The notes under the pieces: model-generated
What the model was told of the DNA's origin: nothing
Databases searched by the model: none
What the model saw: only the letters and a program-made list of their open reading frames with translations
Position numbers and translations under genes: made by a program
Assembly (NCBI GenBank): GCA_002391225.1
Contig: DGRV01000097.1
Coordinates: 23,716 to 39,372, forward strand
Length of the DNA: 15,657 nt
Origin: Christensenella sp. UBA4379
Lineage (GTDB): Bacteria > Bacillota > Clostridia > Christensenellales > Aristaeellaceae
Reading direction: 5' to 3'
Shown here: positions 1-7,928 of the stretch, in pieces
Position numbering within the stretch: the first letter of the stretch is position 1
Layout of the letters: the number at the start of each line of letters is the position of its first letter

Positions 1-8
1 AGCGCCCG

Positions 9-33
9 GAAAACTGTCCGGTGGACAGTTTTC
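9..33. repeat. Perfect hairpin (11-bp arms, 3-nt loop)
   Basis: Arms GAAAACTGTCC (9-19) and GGACAGTTTTC (23-33) are exact reverse complements around loop GGT. There is no T-run directly after the stem, so it is not a standard intrinsic terminator. The AACTGT/ACAGTT core is shared with the hairpin at 13824-13850, which suggests a common type of intergenic repeat. Any gene to the left lies outside the window. Confidence 0.7.
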
Positions 34-104
34 AGCGAAGAACGGGCCGGCAGGCCCTGGACCAATTTCACCGAACAGCGGGCCGGTAGGCCCTGGGCAA
101 GGAA
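33..104. repeat. Two 36-bp direct repeat units, each with a GGGCC/GGCCC hairpin
   Basis: The 17-mer GGGCCGGYAGGCCCTGG occurs at 44-60 (Y=C) and 80-96 (Y=T), exactly 36 bp apart, and the bases before it (CAGCGAAGAAC and CACCGAACAGC) are also similar. Each unit can fold as GGGCC-GGYA-GGCCC. There are no spacers, so this is a short tandem repeat and not a CRISPR array. Confidence 0.65.
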
Positions 105-164
105 TTAGGCATTAGGCAATAGGCACTAGGCATTAGGCAATAGGCAATAGGCATTAGGCATTAG
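104..164. repeat. Heptamer tandem repeat, consensus AWTAGGC
   Basis: Eight full 7-bp units run without a break from 104 to 159, followed by a partial unit ATTAG (160-164). The units are ATTAGGC (4 copies), AATAGGC (3) and ACTAGGC (1), so only the second base varies. The period matches no codon structure and no gene covers it. The tract may vary in copy number by replication slippage; any function is unknown. Confidence 0.85.
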
Positions 165-214
165 TGCAGACAGAGAAAAAACTGGTCTTTGTTCACGTAA
201 TATTGAAATAAAGC

Positions 215-243
215 TTGACCTCCGGGGACTTTTCGGCCAAAAT
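215..243 (+). promoter_or_regulatory. Weak candidate promoter for the SGNH hydrolase gene
   Basis: TTGACC (215-220, 5 of 6 to the -35 consensus) is followed after 17 bp by CAAAAT (238-243, 4 of 6 to the -10 consensus). The -10 lies within the left arm of the inverted repeat at 234-267, where a repressor site would be expected. This would leave a 5' leader of about 160 nt before the start at 412. The -10 is poor, so this is tentative. Confidence 0.25.
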
Positions 244-275
244 ACGTATGGAAGCGTATTTTGGCCGGAGAGGTC
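217..275. repeat. Long inverted repeat with 13-bp perfect inner arms
   Basis: CGGCCAAAATACG (234-246) and CGTATTTTGGCCG (255-267) are exact reverse complements with an 8-nt centre. Outer arms GACCTC (217-222) and GAGGTC (270-275) extend the symmetry across internal mismatches. No T-tract follows on the + strand, so it is not an obvious terminator. It could be an operator, a leader structure or a dispersed palindromic repeat. Confidence 0.7.
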
Positions 276-411
276 CGGGGGGAGGGCATGGTATATGGTT
301 TTTCCTGGCGGATGACAGCCCGGCGTAAAACGGGTGTGGACACCGCCGATTCGTCTTTTGGTCTTCCGGAGCCGTCTCTCTGCATCCAATGGTGAAGAAA
401 GGACAAAGCCT

Positions 412-1626
412 ATGCGATCGATCATGCTTCTTGCGTTGCTGGCAGCTTTATCTGTCTGTATGCCGAACGCCGCGCGGGCGGAAGGGGATCTGCCGACGCT
501 CACAAACTACCTGTCGGACGAGCTGTATCAAAAGGCTGTCCCGTGGGAGAACTGCGACGACAGCGCCCTGGCGGCCGTCATGAAGAAGGCGGAGCGCGGG
601 GAGGACATCACCGTCGCCCTGATCGGCGGGTCCATCACGGAGGGGACGATTTCCAACGGGTCGAAGGACGGGGAAGTCCCTTTTAAGCTCGCTTACGCGG
701 AAATCTTCCGCCGCTGGTGGGCCGAGCGGTTCCCGAACGTGAAGGTCAGCTTCGTCAACGCCGGCATCGGCGGGACGGACTCCTATCTGGGCGTTCACCG
801 TCTGCGGATGGACGTGCTGAGCAAAAAGCCGGACGTGGTGCTGGTGGAATACGCCGTCAACGACGACGGGTCCAAGCCCATGTACAAGGTGTCCTATGAC
901 AGCCTGGTGCGGCGGATCCTGGAAAGCGAAACGAAGCCGGCCGTCCTGCTCCTCTTCATGGGCCAGACCAACGGGGCGACCGCCGAGGGGATTCAGGCCC
1001 AGATCGGTTCGGCCTACCGCCTGCCGATGGTCAGCTATATCGACGTCATCAAAGCGGCGATGAAAGACGGCACCTATCCGGCCCAGGTCCTCTCCGGGGA
1101 CACGGTGCACCCCTCCGCCCTGGGCCACGCCCTGACCGGCGAAATCCTCTGGCGGTACCTGAACGGGGTCTACGCCCGGCGGGACAGCTTGGGCGAGCCC
1201 GCGCCTTTTGCGGCCAAGGCCTTCACCCAGGACAAATATCAGAACCCGAAGCTCTTTTCCGGCGGCAACCTGATCCCGGACGACAAGGGCAGCTTTACCA
1301 CCGGCACCGGCTCCACCTGCTGGCATTACCAGCGCGGCTGGGTCAACCAGCAGGGAGCGGGCAGCTTTACCGCCACGCTGACCTTCCGGAACCTGGGCAT
1401 CCTCTACCAGCGCACGGTGGACGGCAAGTCCGGCAAATACGACATCCTGGTGGACGGAAAACGGGCGGGGACCATCGACGGCCATTTCCCGAACGGCTGG
1501 GGCAACGCCATCACCGCGACGGAAATTTTCAGCGGGGAGGAAAGCGCTCCCCATACCGTGACCGTCACGCAGGCGGACGGCTCGGACGGAAAGCTCATTC
1601 TGCTGGGCTTTCTGACCTCTGACTGA
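412..1626 (+). CDS. Secreted SGNH/GDSL-family hydrolase with C-terminal beta-rich domain
   Basis: A 404-residue exported protein of the SGNH hydrolase superfamily (esterases and lipases, often deacetylating polysaccharides). Residues 1-23 form a signal peptide ending ARA, with cleavage before EGDL. Catalytic blocks are visible: block I IGGSIT with Ser74, block II NAGIGG (116-121), block III VEYAVND with Asn150, and block V SGDTVHP with Asp230 and His233. Residues from about 255 to the end form a beta-rich region with no catalytic motif, perhaps a jelly-roll that binds substrate. The ATG at 412 is preferred because AAAGGA lies 8 bp upstream and the signal peptide begins there; the frame stays open to a GTG at 334 that has no ribosome site. 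The natural substrate cannot be read from sequence; an acetylated glycan is a guess. The M18 peptidase gene follows after 15 bp. Confidence 0.85.
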   Translation: MRSIMLLALLAALSVCMPNAARAEGDLPTLTNYLSDELYQKAVPWENCDDSALAAVMKKAERGEDITVALIGGSITEGTISNGSKDGEVPFKLAYAEIFRRWWAERFPNVKVSFVNAGIGGTDSYLGVHRLRMDVLSKKPDVVLVEYAVNDDGSKPMYKVSYDSLVRRILESETKPAVLLLFMGQTNGATAEGIQAQIGSAYRLPMVSYIDVIKAAMKDGTYPAQVLSGDTVHPSALGHALTGEILWRYLNGVYARRDSLGEPAPFAAKAFTQDKYQNPKLFSGGNLIPDDKGSFTTGTGSTCWHYQRGWVNQQGAGSFTATLTFRNLGILYQRTVDGKSGKYDILVDGKRAGTIDGHFPNGWGNAITATEIFSGEESAPHTVTVTQADGSDGKLILLGFLTSD

Positions 1627-1641
1627 TGCAAGGAGACGAAT

Positions 1642-2958
1642 ATGAACCAGTACGTACAGCCGTTTTTTGATTACCTCGCCGCGTCCCCGACGGCCTTTCA
1701 TGCCGTCGAAGGGGCGAAGCGGCAGCTGCTTGAGGCGGGCTATGTCTGCCTGAACGAGCACGAAGCCTACAAGCTTCAGGCCGGCGGCCGCTATCTCGTG
1801 ACCCGCAACCAGAGCGCCCTGATCGCCTTCCAGGTGCCGGGTACAGGTCTGGCACCATTCCGGATCACGGCTTCCCACGCGGATTCCCCAGCCCTCAAGC
1901 TCAAGGCCGTCATGGAGGACCGGGCCGTCAAGCCATACGTCCGCCTGAACGCCGAAAAGTACGGCGGCTCCATCCTGTCCACCTGGCTGGACAGGCCCCT
2001 GTCCGTGGCCGGCCGGCTGCTGGTCCGCACGGAGGGGGGCATTCAGAGCCGCCTGTGCGACCTTGGACGGGACGCGGCCGTGATCCCCAACCTGGCCATC
2101 CACTTTAACCGGAACGTCAACGACGGCTATGCCTTCAACGTCCAGAAGGACATGATGGCCCTGTGGGGAGACGGAGCGGAGGAAAATTCTCTGCTGGCCG
2201 AGCTGGCGGACGGCGTGGGCGCGGAGGTAAAGGACGTGGTCGGGCACGACCTCTTCCTCTACAGCAGGACGCCCGGGGCCGTCTGGGGCGCGAAAAACGA
2301 ATTCCTGTCCGCCGGACGGCTGGACGACCTGGAGTGCGCGTGGACCTGCCTGCAGGCCTTCCTCGCCGCCCAGGGAGAGGACCATCTGAACGTCTACGCC
2401 CTCTTTGACAACGAGGAGGTCGGCTCCCTGTCCAAGCAGGGGGCGGACTCGACCCTGCTCGCGGATACCCTGCTGCGCATCGGGGAGGCCCTGGGCGCCG
2501 GCGCGGGGGAGACCCGGGCGGCGATGGCGGCCGGCTTTATGGCCTCCGCCGACAACGCCCAGGCCTTCCACCCCAACTATCCGGAAAAGTACGACGCCCA
2601 GAACCGCGTGCTGATGAACGGCGGCGTGGTCGTCAAGTACAGCGCCAACCAGAAGTATACGACGGACGGCGTTTCCTCCGCCCTTTTCAGTGAGGTCTGC
2701 CGGGCGGCGGGCGTGCCGGTCCAGTACTTCGTGAACCGCTCGGACATCATCGGTGGGGCGACCCTGGGCGGCCTTTCCAACACCCACGTATCCATGAACA
2801 CGGTGGACATCGGCCTGGCCCAGCTGGCCATGCACTCCGTCTGGGAGACGGCCGGCGTTCAGGACCTGCCCTACATGATCGACGCGCTGAAGATGTTCTA
2901 CCGGGCCGAGCTGCGCATGAAGGGCGACGGGACATGGGAAACGGAGTTTCCCCAATGA
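1642..2958 (+). CDS. apeB: M18 family aminopeptidase (aspartyl aminopeptidase-like)
   Basis: A 438-residue cytosolic metallopeptidase that removes N-terminal, usually acidic, residues from peptides. The length is normal for the family. Metal-binding and catalytic motifs are all present: SHADSP (His79, Asp81), DNEEVGS (Glu258, Glu259), SADNAQAFHPNY (Asp304) and HVSMNT (His382). No signal peptide is visible. AAGGAG lies just before the ATG, 15 bp after the SGNH gene, so the two are probably cotranscribed. The stop codon overlaps the start of the HAD phosphatase gene (ATGA, 2955-2958), which implies translational coupling. The family assignment is firm; the exact substrate preference is inferred from relatives. 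Confidence 0.95.
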   Translation: MNQYVQPFFDYLAASPTAFHAVEGAKRQLLEAGYVCLNEHEAYKLQAGGRYLVTRNQSALIAFQVPGTGLAPFRITASHADSPALKLKAVMEDRAVKPYVRLNAEKYGGSILSTWLDRPLSVAGRLLVRTEGGIQSRLCDLGRDAAVIPNLAIHFNRNVNDGYAFNVQKDMMALWGDGAEENSLLAELADGVGAEVKDVVGHDLFLYSRTPGAVWGAKNEFLSAGRLDDLECAWTCLQAFLAAQGEDHLNVYALFDNEEVGSLSKQGADSTLLADTLLRIGEALGAGAGETRAAMAAGFMASADNAQAFHPNYPEKYDAQNRVLMNGGVVVKYSANQKYTTDGVSSALFSEVCRAAGVPVQYFVNRSDIIGGATLGGLSNTHVSMNTVDIGLAQLAMHSVWETAGVQDLPYMIDALKMFYRAELRMKGDGTWETEFPQ

Positions 2959-3755
2959 CCCGGAAAATCTGTTTCTTTGACATCGACGGGACCCTGTGGG
3001 ACCGGGAAAACCGCATCCCCCAAAGCGCCGTCCGGGCGATCCGGAGGCTTCGGGAAAACGGCCACCTGGCCCTGATCTGCAGCGGACGGAGCCGCTCCTA
3101 TATCCGCCACCCGGATCTGCTGGGTATCGGGTTTGACGGCATCGTTTCCGGCGCGGGGGCGATGCTGGAGGCCGGCGGGAAGGTGGTTTACAACCGTGTC
3201 CTGGAGGCAAAAGACGTGCTCCGGGCGGTGGAAACGGCCCTAGCCCTTTCCTGGACCCCGCTGCTGGAGGGCGTGAACACCACCTGCATCGACCGGGAGG
3301 CCTTCCCGATCCCCGCCTATTACGACAAGCTGGCCGCAGACCTGGGGGAGGTGCTGGAGCCCCTTTCCCGCCGCTGGGGACAGTGGGACGACATCTCGAA
3401 GCTGACCGTTATCGCCCAGGAAGGGGCGGCGGACATGGAGAAGCTTCGGGAGAAGCTCGGCGGGACCTTTGATTTCGTGATCCACGAGCCCTGGCTGGCC
3501 GAGCTGGTGCCGCCCGGGGTCAACAAGGGCACCGGGCTGACAGAGGCCTGCCGCTATCTTGGCGCGGACCTCAAAGACGCCGTCGCCTTTGGGGACAGCG
3601 CCAACGACCTGGACATGCTCCGGGCCGCCGGCACCGGCGTCTGCATGGGCAACGGCACGGAGGCCCTCAAACGGGAGGCCGACCTGGTGACCGCCTCCAT
3701 GGAGGAGGACGGGATTGAAAAGGCCCTGATCCAATTAGGATTGATCGAGGATTAA
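2955..3755 (+). CDS. Cof-type HAD-superfamily phosphatase
   Basis: A 266-residue cytosolic phosphatase of the HAD superfamily, Cof/type IIB subfamily, which usually acts on sugar phosphates, nucleotides or pyridoxal phosphate. Motif I is DIDGT (Asp9 nucleophile, Asp11 acid/base), motif II is CSGRS, motif III is Lys191 in GVNKGTG, and motif IV is GDSANDLDML (Asp214, Asp218). The segment between motifs II and III fits the type IIB cap. The ATG at 2955 was chosen because it overlaps the upstream stop as ATGA with CGGAG 8 bp before it. An in-frame ATG at 2934 would add seven residues (MGNGVSP) and lie inside the peptidase gene. The third gene of the 412-3755 set; the substrate is unknown. Confidence 0.92.
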   Translation: MTRKICFFDIDGTLWDRENRIPQSAVRAIRRLRENGHLALICSGRSRSYIRHPDLLGIGFDGIVSGAGAMLEAGGKVVYNRVLEAKDVLRAVETALALSWTPLLEGVNTTCIDREAFPIPAYYDKLAADLGEVLEPLSRRWGQWDDISKLTVIAQEGAADMEKLREKLGGTFDFVIHEPWLAELVPPGVNKGTGLTEACRYLGADLKDAVAFGDSANDLDMLRAAGTGVCMGNGTEALKREADLVTASMEEDGIEKALIQLGLIED

Positions 3756-3761
3756 GCAAAG

Positions 3762-3804
3762 GCCAAGCGTTGATCCGAAATGATGGATGGTTGGGCTTTT
3801 TTTG
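3762..3804 (+). terminator. Possible weak intrinsic terminator after the HAD phosphatase
   Basis: ATCC and GGAT can pair around GAAATGAT, and GCCAA can pair with TTGGGC with one bulge, followed by seven Ts (GGGCTTTTTTT). The stem is imperfect, so this is a weak call. No convincing -35/-10 pair was found between here and the SH3 gene at 3883. Confidence 0.3.
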
Positions 3805-3882
3805 AAACAAAACGCCCTGCCGATACGTCTCATATATAGAGATCAAAATAGGCTTTTTTGTCAGAGGAAAGGAAGGATCATC

Positions 3883-5568
3883 ATGAAACGCGGAATTGCT
3901 TTGCTGACTGCCCTGCTGCTGACGCTGGGCTGCGTACAGGGCTTTGGAACGCCCGCCATGGCCCAGGACATTTCCGGCTGGAAGGGCCCGGAGGGCCGCA
4001 CGCCCACCGCTAACTGGCCTGGTACGTTTACGGACGGGGCCGCGGTGGTGCGCAGCGCGAACGAAGGAGAGATGGTCCGCCTGTACAAAGAGGCGAACAC
4101 GGAGAGCGAGATCCTGCTGCTGTACTATGACGGCGTACAGCTGGAGCTGATCAGTTCAGCGACGGACGGCTGGGCTAACGTTCAGCTTGGTACAATCGAA
4201 GGCTACATACAGATGGATCAGCTGGCGATGGACAAAGAGAGCCTGCCCAAATCAAAAATCCGGCAGATGCAGATTAATATCGGACAGCCTGCTTTCGATG
4301 GGAAATCTGTCCAAGTGCCGACGGAGCCTCTTCGGACGGCGCCGGATGCCAAGGCCAAAACGTTGGCGTCCTATGCCAGCGGAGTCAAAGCTTTGGTGCT
4401 GGGCTACTGCGACGGCTGGTGTCAGCTCTATGTCAATGGGAAAATTGGCTTTATGAGAACGACCGCTCTGGAGGATGATCCGAAAGCGGCAGAAGCGCAG
4501 GCTTCTTCCGCCGTGCCTTTTTCTATTGGCGGCGTTGATTATCAGGACGTGGTATGGGATGAGGACTACATGGACATCGTGCCGGAATCCGGCATTGATC
4601 CGGCCTCTTACTATCCGGGGACCCAGGTCAATTACAACGTCGGCGTCTGGACAGTGCAGGATCCCAGCTACAACGCCGCGGTGAACAACCCCAACCCTTA
4701 TGACCATCTGAACCTGCGGGAAGAAGCAGACGAGCTGTCCCCATCGATGGGCAAGTACTATAACGGCGCGCGGGTCATCGTCCACTATGTGGAGGAGGAC
4801 ATCGGCTGGGCGCTGGTGACCATCGGTTCCCTCACCGGCTATATGAAGATGGATTATCTGGCCTTTGGTTCCGACGGCTATTACCCCATCAGCGCGATGC
4901 CGCTGATGTACCTGTACAACCCGAACACCAGCCGGACATCCCTGCTGGAGGACAAAACGCCGTATGCCCGCATTGTCGGCCAGTATCAGAACGGCACGCC
5001 CATCACCGTGATGGGCTACAGCGACGGCTGGCTCCACGTTATCATCGAAGGCCAGATCGGCTTCCTGCAGACGGCCTACGCGGCTTCCGTCTATAATCCG
5101 TCCCCCATCCCGGAGACCTTTTCCTGGAACGGACCGGTCGGCCCTCACAGCGTGGCGGACTGGCCGCTGGCCTATACCGGCGTCACCGTCAATAACCCCA
5201 ACCCCAAGGACCGCCTGAACCTCCGCACTTCTCCGTCCTCCACGGCCGCGTCCAAGGGAAAGTATTATAACGGCGTGCAGGTGTCCGTGCTGGAAACCCT
5301 GGAAAACGGCTGGGTCAAGGCGCAGATTGGTTCGCAGACCGGCTATATGGACACGACCTTCCTCTCTAACGGCTATGTCGCCTCGGCCATGCCGGTCGTG
5401 ACGACCACCGGCCAGGTCCATCTCCGCGCCAGCATGTCGACCAAGTCCACCTCCCTGGACCTGCTGCCCAAGGGCACCGCGGTCATTCTGATCGGTCTGA
5501 CCTCCCAGTGGGGCCATGTGATCGTGGACGGTCAGATGGGCTTTATCTACGCCAAATATTTAAAATAA
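3883..5568 (+). CDS. Secreted protein with six bacterial SH3-like repeats
   Basis: A 561-residue exported protein. Residues 1-27 are a signal peptide (MKRG, hydrophobic core, AMA then Q). The rest consists of six SH3-like repeats, at about 54-116, 145-196, 265-327, 338-400, 434-496 and 502-561, with no enzymatic domain visible. They alternate in type. Repeats 3 and 5 share VNNPNP, LNLR and GKYYNG, and end GYMKMDYL or GYMDTTFL. Repeats 2, 4 and 6 end in versions of DGW..V-GQ-GF. This suggests a two-repeat module copied twice. Such domains often bind cell-wall peptides or mediate surface contacts; that role is inferred. AGGAAAGGAAGG before the ATG at 3883 and the signal peptide fix the start, although the frame is open back to 3787. 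Codons in roughly 4140-4560 look more AT-rich than the rest. Confidence 0.85.
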   Translation: MKRGIALLTALLLTLGCVQGFGTPAMAQDISGWKGPEGRTPTANWPGTFTDGAAVVRSANEGEMVRLYKEANTESEILLLYYDGVQLELISSATDGWANVQLGTIEGYIQMDQLAMDKESLPKSKIRQMQINIGQPAFDGKSVQVPTEPLRTAPDAKAKTLASYASGVKALVLGYCDGWCQLYVNGKIGFMRTTALEDDPKAAEAQASSAVPFSIGGVDYQDVVWDEDYMDIVPESGIDPASYYPGTQVNYNVGVWTVQDPSYNAAVNNPNPYDHLNLREEADELSPSMGKYYNGARVIVHYVEEDIGWALVTIGSLTGYMKMDYLAFGSDGYYPISAMPLMYLYNPNTSRTSLLEDKTPYARIVGQYQNGTPITVMGYSDGWLHVIIEGQIGFLQTAYAASVYNPSPIPETFSWNGPVGPHSVADWPLAYTGVTVNNPNPKDRLNLRTSPSSTAASKGKYYNGVQVSVLETLENGWVKAQIGSQTGYMDTTFLSNGYVASAMPVVTTTGQVHLRASMSTKSTSLDLLPKGTAVILIGLTSQWGHVIVDGQMGFIYAKYLK

Positions 5569-5581
5569 AGCTGTTCTATAT

Positions 5582-5626
5582 CAAACAGCGGCCGGCAGCC
5601 CGGAAAGGGCGGCTGGCCGCTGTTTG
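5582..5626. terminator. Shared hairpin terminator between converging genes
   Basis: CAAACAGCGGCC (5582-5593) and GGCCGCTGTTTG (5615-5626) are exact 12-bp reverse complements, with further pairing possible inside (GCCC-GGAAA-GGGC). It sits 14 bp after the SH3 gene and 17 bp after the end of the GH127 gene on the other strand, the expected position for a bidirectional terminator. The T-runs are short on both sides. Confidence 0.65.
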
Positions 5627-5643
5627 TATGCTATACTTCCCGC

Positions 5644-7476
5644 TCAAGCAGGAAATTCTGGCTTGGCGATGCGGAAATATATGGCGTAGTTTTCGTAACC
5701 GATGTCGTACAGGGGGAGGAAGCGGATGGCTTTTTCTTCTGTTACGGTGATGAATTCCTCAGTCCAACTGCCCCATTCGCGTTCGTTGTCCCGCTCCAGG
5801 GCGCGCTCGGGGTGGGCGGGATCCACATGCAGGGTCTGTTCACAGTCCGTCAGGCCGGCCAGCACCTTTGGGCCGTAGAGGAAGGCGATCCTTGTATCGT
5901 CGCCGGTGAGGGGTTCACAGTGGACGCGCATCGGAAGGTCGACGGTCCAGCTGTCGCCATTTTGCCAGGTTTCCTGATCCGGGGAGATAAAGCGGGTTTC
6001 CTCTCCGCTGGCCCAGGAGGGGAAGCGCACGTGGAGCCGGAGGTTCACTGGCTCTTTTGTTTCGACGGAAAAGCGGATTCGCAGGGTCTCCGGGTGATGG
6101 GCCACCAGGGCCGGCACCTTTCCGATGCGCTGCGCCGCGGCGGAATCGCTGCTCATGTGGAAGGACCCGTTCTGCCGGTCGATGCGCTGGCGCAGGATCA
6201 CCTTTTTCCCGCCGATTTCGATTTCCGCGCCGCTGTCCAGGAACTGGCAGACATAGACGTCCTCCCCGTCCTGGTACCAGATGTATTTGTTGTGCGCGGC
6301 GTTCGCCTGGACCAGCGTGCCGTGGCAGCAGAAAAAGTCCGTGGTTTCCGTGCCCCAGCCCTTGTGATCGCCGCCCCGCATGGGCATGAAATAGGCGATC
6401 AGGCCGGTGTCGGGATGCCTGGGGAGATAGCCGTTGGTGCCGCGCCAGCGATAGTAGCCCTGGGCCATGATGCCGTTGTACAGGTTTTTCTCGATATAGT
6501 CGGCGTAGACGGGGTCTTTGGTCCAGCGGAACAGGAAGTCTGCCAGGCGCATCATGTTGTACACCGTGCAGTGCTCCTGGTTCTTCCGGCCCAGCCTTTT
6601 GCTCACGTCCCCCTTCGGGGTCCAGATCTCCCCGTCGGTCTGGCCGCCGGTGGCATAGGCTCCGCGCTCGGTCACCGCGCAGCGCCAGTAGGCCTCCGCG
6701 ATGCGGCGGAAGCGCTCCTCCCCGGTCACCTCATAGACGCGGGCCGCGCCGATGGCCTCCGGAATGGTGGTGTTGGCGTGCATGTTGGTCAGCGGGTCTC
6801 CGCCTTTGAGCAGGGGGTCAAACAGGCGGGAGCGGGAGTAGCGCTCGATCAGCCGGCGGTAGCGCTCGTTCCCGGTCAGGGCCAGCAGGTCCGCCCACAC
6901 TTCCAGCATGCCGCCGGTTTCCACGTCCAGGATATCGTCCATCTGCTTACGGGAAAAGCCCGCCGTCCAGCGGTCAAACCATGCCGCCCACTGGTCGGCC
7001 ACCTCCAGGGCCTGCTGGCTGCCGGCGAGCTTCGTCATGTCGGTCAGGCCCATCAGCGTCTTGTGGACCGTATAATGGGGCGCCCAGACCTGCTTGCCCC
7101 GGGCGATCCATTCTAAGTACTTTTCCGGGATGGAGCCGGCCCAGCCGTCCCCATGCTCCTTTTGGCAGCGGGCCAGATCGTCCACCATGGCGTCCGCCCG
7201 GCCCTTGATCTCCGGGTCGCCGGTGGCGGCGTAGATCATCGCCGCCGCGCTCAGGTAGTGGCCGGTAAAGTGGCCGCGCAGCTGGCACACGGCGGATTCC
7301 CACCCGGCGTGGATGCCTTCGGGCTGGAAGGGGGCCGTCCACAGCCCGGCTTCCAGCAGATAGTTGCGCATCAGGTTTTCCCGGGAAAGCCGGAGCATGT
7401 AGGCCCGGTTATCGGATTCCCGCCGCTTGAGCTCGCCGTCTAAAAGGGTGACGCTTCGGCCGTTCAGTGCGATCAT
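5644..7476 (-). CDS. GH127-type glycoside hydrolase (beta-L-arabinofuranosidase-like, DUF1680)
   Basis: A 610-residue protein of the GH127/DUF1680 family, whose characterised members release beta-L-arabinofuranose using a zinc-bound cysteine nucleophile. Key residues can be matched to those known in HypBA1: Glu283 in GGQTDGEIW as acid/base, Glu301 and Cys303 in QEHC, and the Cys383-Cys384 pair in DFFCCHGT, Cys383 being the likely nucleophile. An N-terminal alpha/alpha-barrel region (about 1-400) is followed by beta-rich C-terminal domains. There is no signal peptide, so it should act in the cytosol on imported oligosaccharides. AAGGAGG lies before the ATG at 7476. It stands alone, with no transporter or regulator beside it. 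Family confidence is high; specificity for arabinose is inferred, as related families act on other sugars. Confidence 0.92.
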   Translation of the reverse strand: MIALNGRSVTLLDGELKRRESDNRAYMLRLSRENLMRNYLLEAGLWTAPFQPEGIHAGWESAVCQLRGHFTGHYLSAAAMIYAATGDPEIKGRADAMVDDLARCQKEHGDGWAGSIPEKYLEWIARGKQVWAPHYTVHKTLMGLTDMTKLAGSQQALEVADQWAAWFDRWTAGFSRKQMDDILDVETGGMLEVWADLLALTGNERYRRLIERYSRSRLFDPLLKGGDPLTNMHANTTIPEAIGAARVYEVTGEERFRRIAEAYWRCAVTERGAYATGGQTDGEIWTPKGDVSKRLGRKNQEHCTVYNMMRLADFLFRWTKDPVYADYIEKNLYNGIMAQGYYRWRGTNGYLPRHPDTGLIAYFMPMRGGDHKGWGTETTDFFCCHGTLVQANAAHNKYIWYQDGEDVYVCQFLDSGAEIEIGGKKVILRQRIDRQNGSFHMSSDSAAAQRIGKVPALVAHHPETLRIRFSVETKEPVNLRLHVRFPSWASGEETRFISPDQETWQNGDSWTVDLPMRVHCEPLTGDDTRIAFLYGPKVLAGLTDCEQTLHVDPAHPERALERDNEREWGSWTEEFITVTEEKAIRFLPLYDIGYENYAIYFRIAKPEFPA

Positions 7477-7644
7477 GGTTTTCCTCCTTGTTTTATATCC
7501 GTGGAATACAGATGAATCAATAAAATATTGAAAATTGTCATGGAATCTTCTGCCATTTCATTTTGTGCTGCGTATATATTATTGCAAGCGATGATGGAAA
7601 AACGCTGCTGATGATACGATGGACAATGAAAGGAGCTGAGGAGA

Positions 7645-7860
7645 ATGGCAAACACGGAACTGGAACTAAGTGCGGAAGAATTGGAACGCAGTACCGGCTG
7701 GCTGTTTGAGGAGTTGCCCCAGAGAGAACTGGTCTATTACAGACAAATGGTAACAGAATGGGAAAAAGCGGAGCGCGCCCAGGATTGGAAGAGGCAAAAA
7801 CAGATGGAGGAAGAGATCGACTTCTTCTATAACAGCATGGACGAAAAGTACGGCGCCTGA
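7645..7860 (+). CDS. Small acidic helical protein of unknown function
   Basis: A 71-residue protein that I do not recognise. It is rich in Glu, Lys and Arg, with no signal peptide, cysteine or membrane segment. Residues 10-68 look helical, with hydrophobic residues at spacings suited to a short coiled coil or helical hairpin. A strong ribosome site (AAAGGAG, 9 bp before the ATG, plus a nearer GAGGAG) supports a real gene. It is divergent from the GH127 gene (168 bp between starts) and converges on the flavokinase-TsaE gene. It may bind a partner protein, but nothing in the sequence names one. Confidence 0.7.
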   Translation: MANTELELSAEELERSTGWLFEELPQRELVYYRQMVTEWEKAERAQDWKRQKQMEEEIDFFYNSMDEKYGA

Positions 7861-7928
7861 TGGAAACATTTGGCAGCCATAGCTTCCTTCTCATGCTCTT
7901 CAGTGAGAAAAAACCAATTTAAGCATAG

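Noticed and set aside
33..104. 36-bp repeats as part of a CRISPR array
   Set aside because: The units are directly adjacent with no spacers, only two are present, and there are no cas genes.
334..411. GTG start at 334 giving a longer SGNH hydrolase
   Set aside because: It has no ribosome site and would put 26 residues before a good signal peptide; ATG 412 has AAAGGA at 8 bp.
448..3210. A 920-codon open frame on the - strand across three + strand genes
   Set aside because: It lies antisense to genes with clear catalytic motifs. GC-rich third codon positions remove stop codons from this antisense frame. Its translation is Gly/Arg/Val/His-rich low-complexity sequence with no recognisable domain. 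The same applies to long shadow frames opposite the SH3, GH127, glycosyltransferase, ROK and recD2 genes.
3756..3882. A promoter for the SH3 gene using TTGAAA (3802) and TATATA (3833)
   Set aside because: The spacer is 25 bp, too long for a sigma-70-type promoter, and no better pair was found.
7477..7644. Promoters between the GH127 gene and the small protein gene
   Set aside because: The region is AT-rich with several TATA-like boxes (for example 7573-7580), but none has a -35 box at a normal distance, so no call is made.
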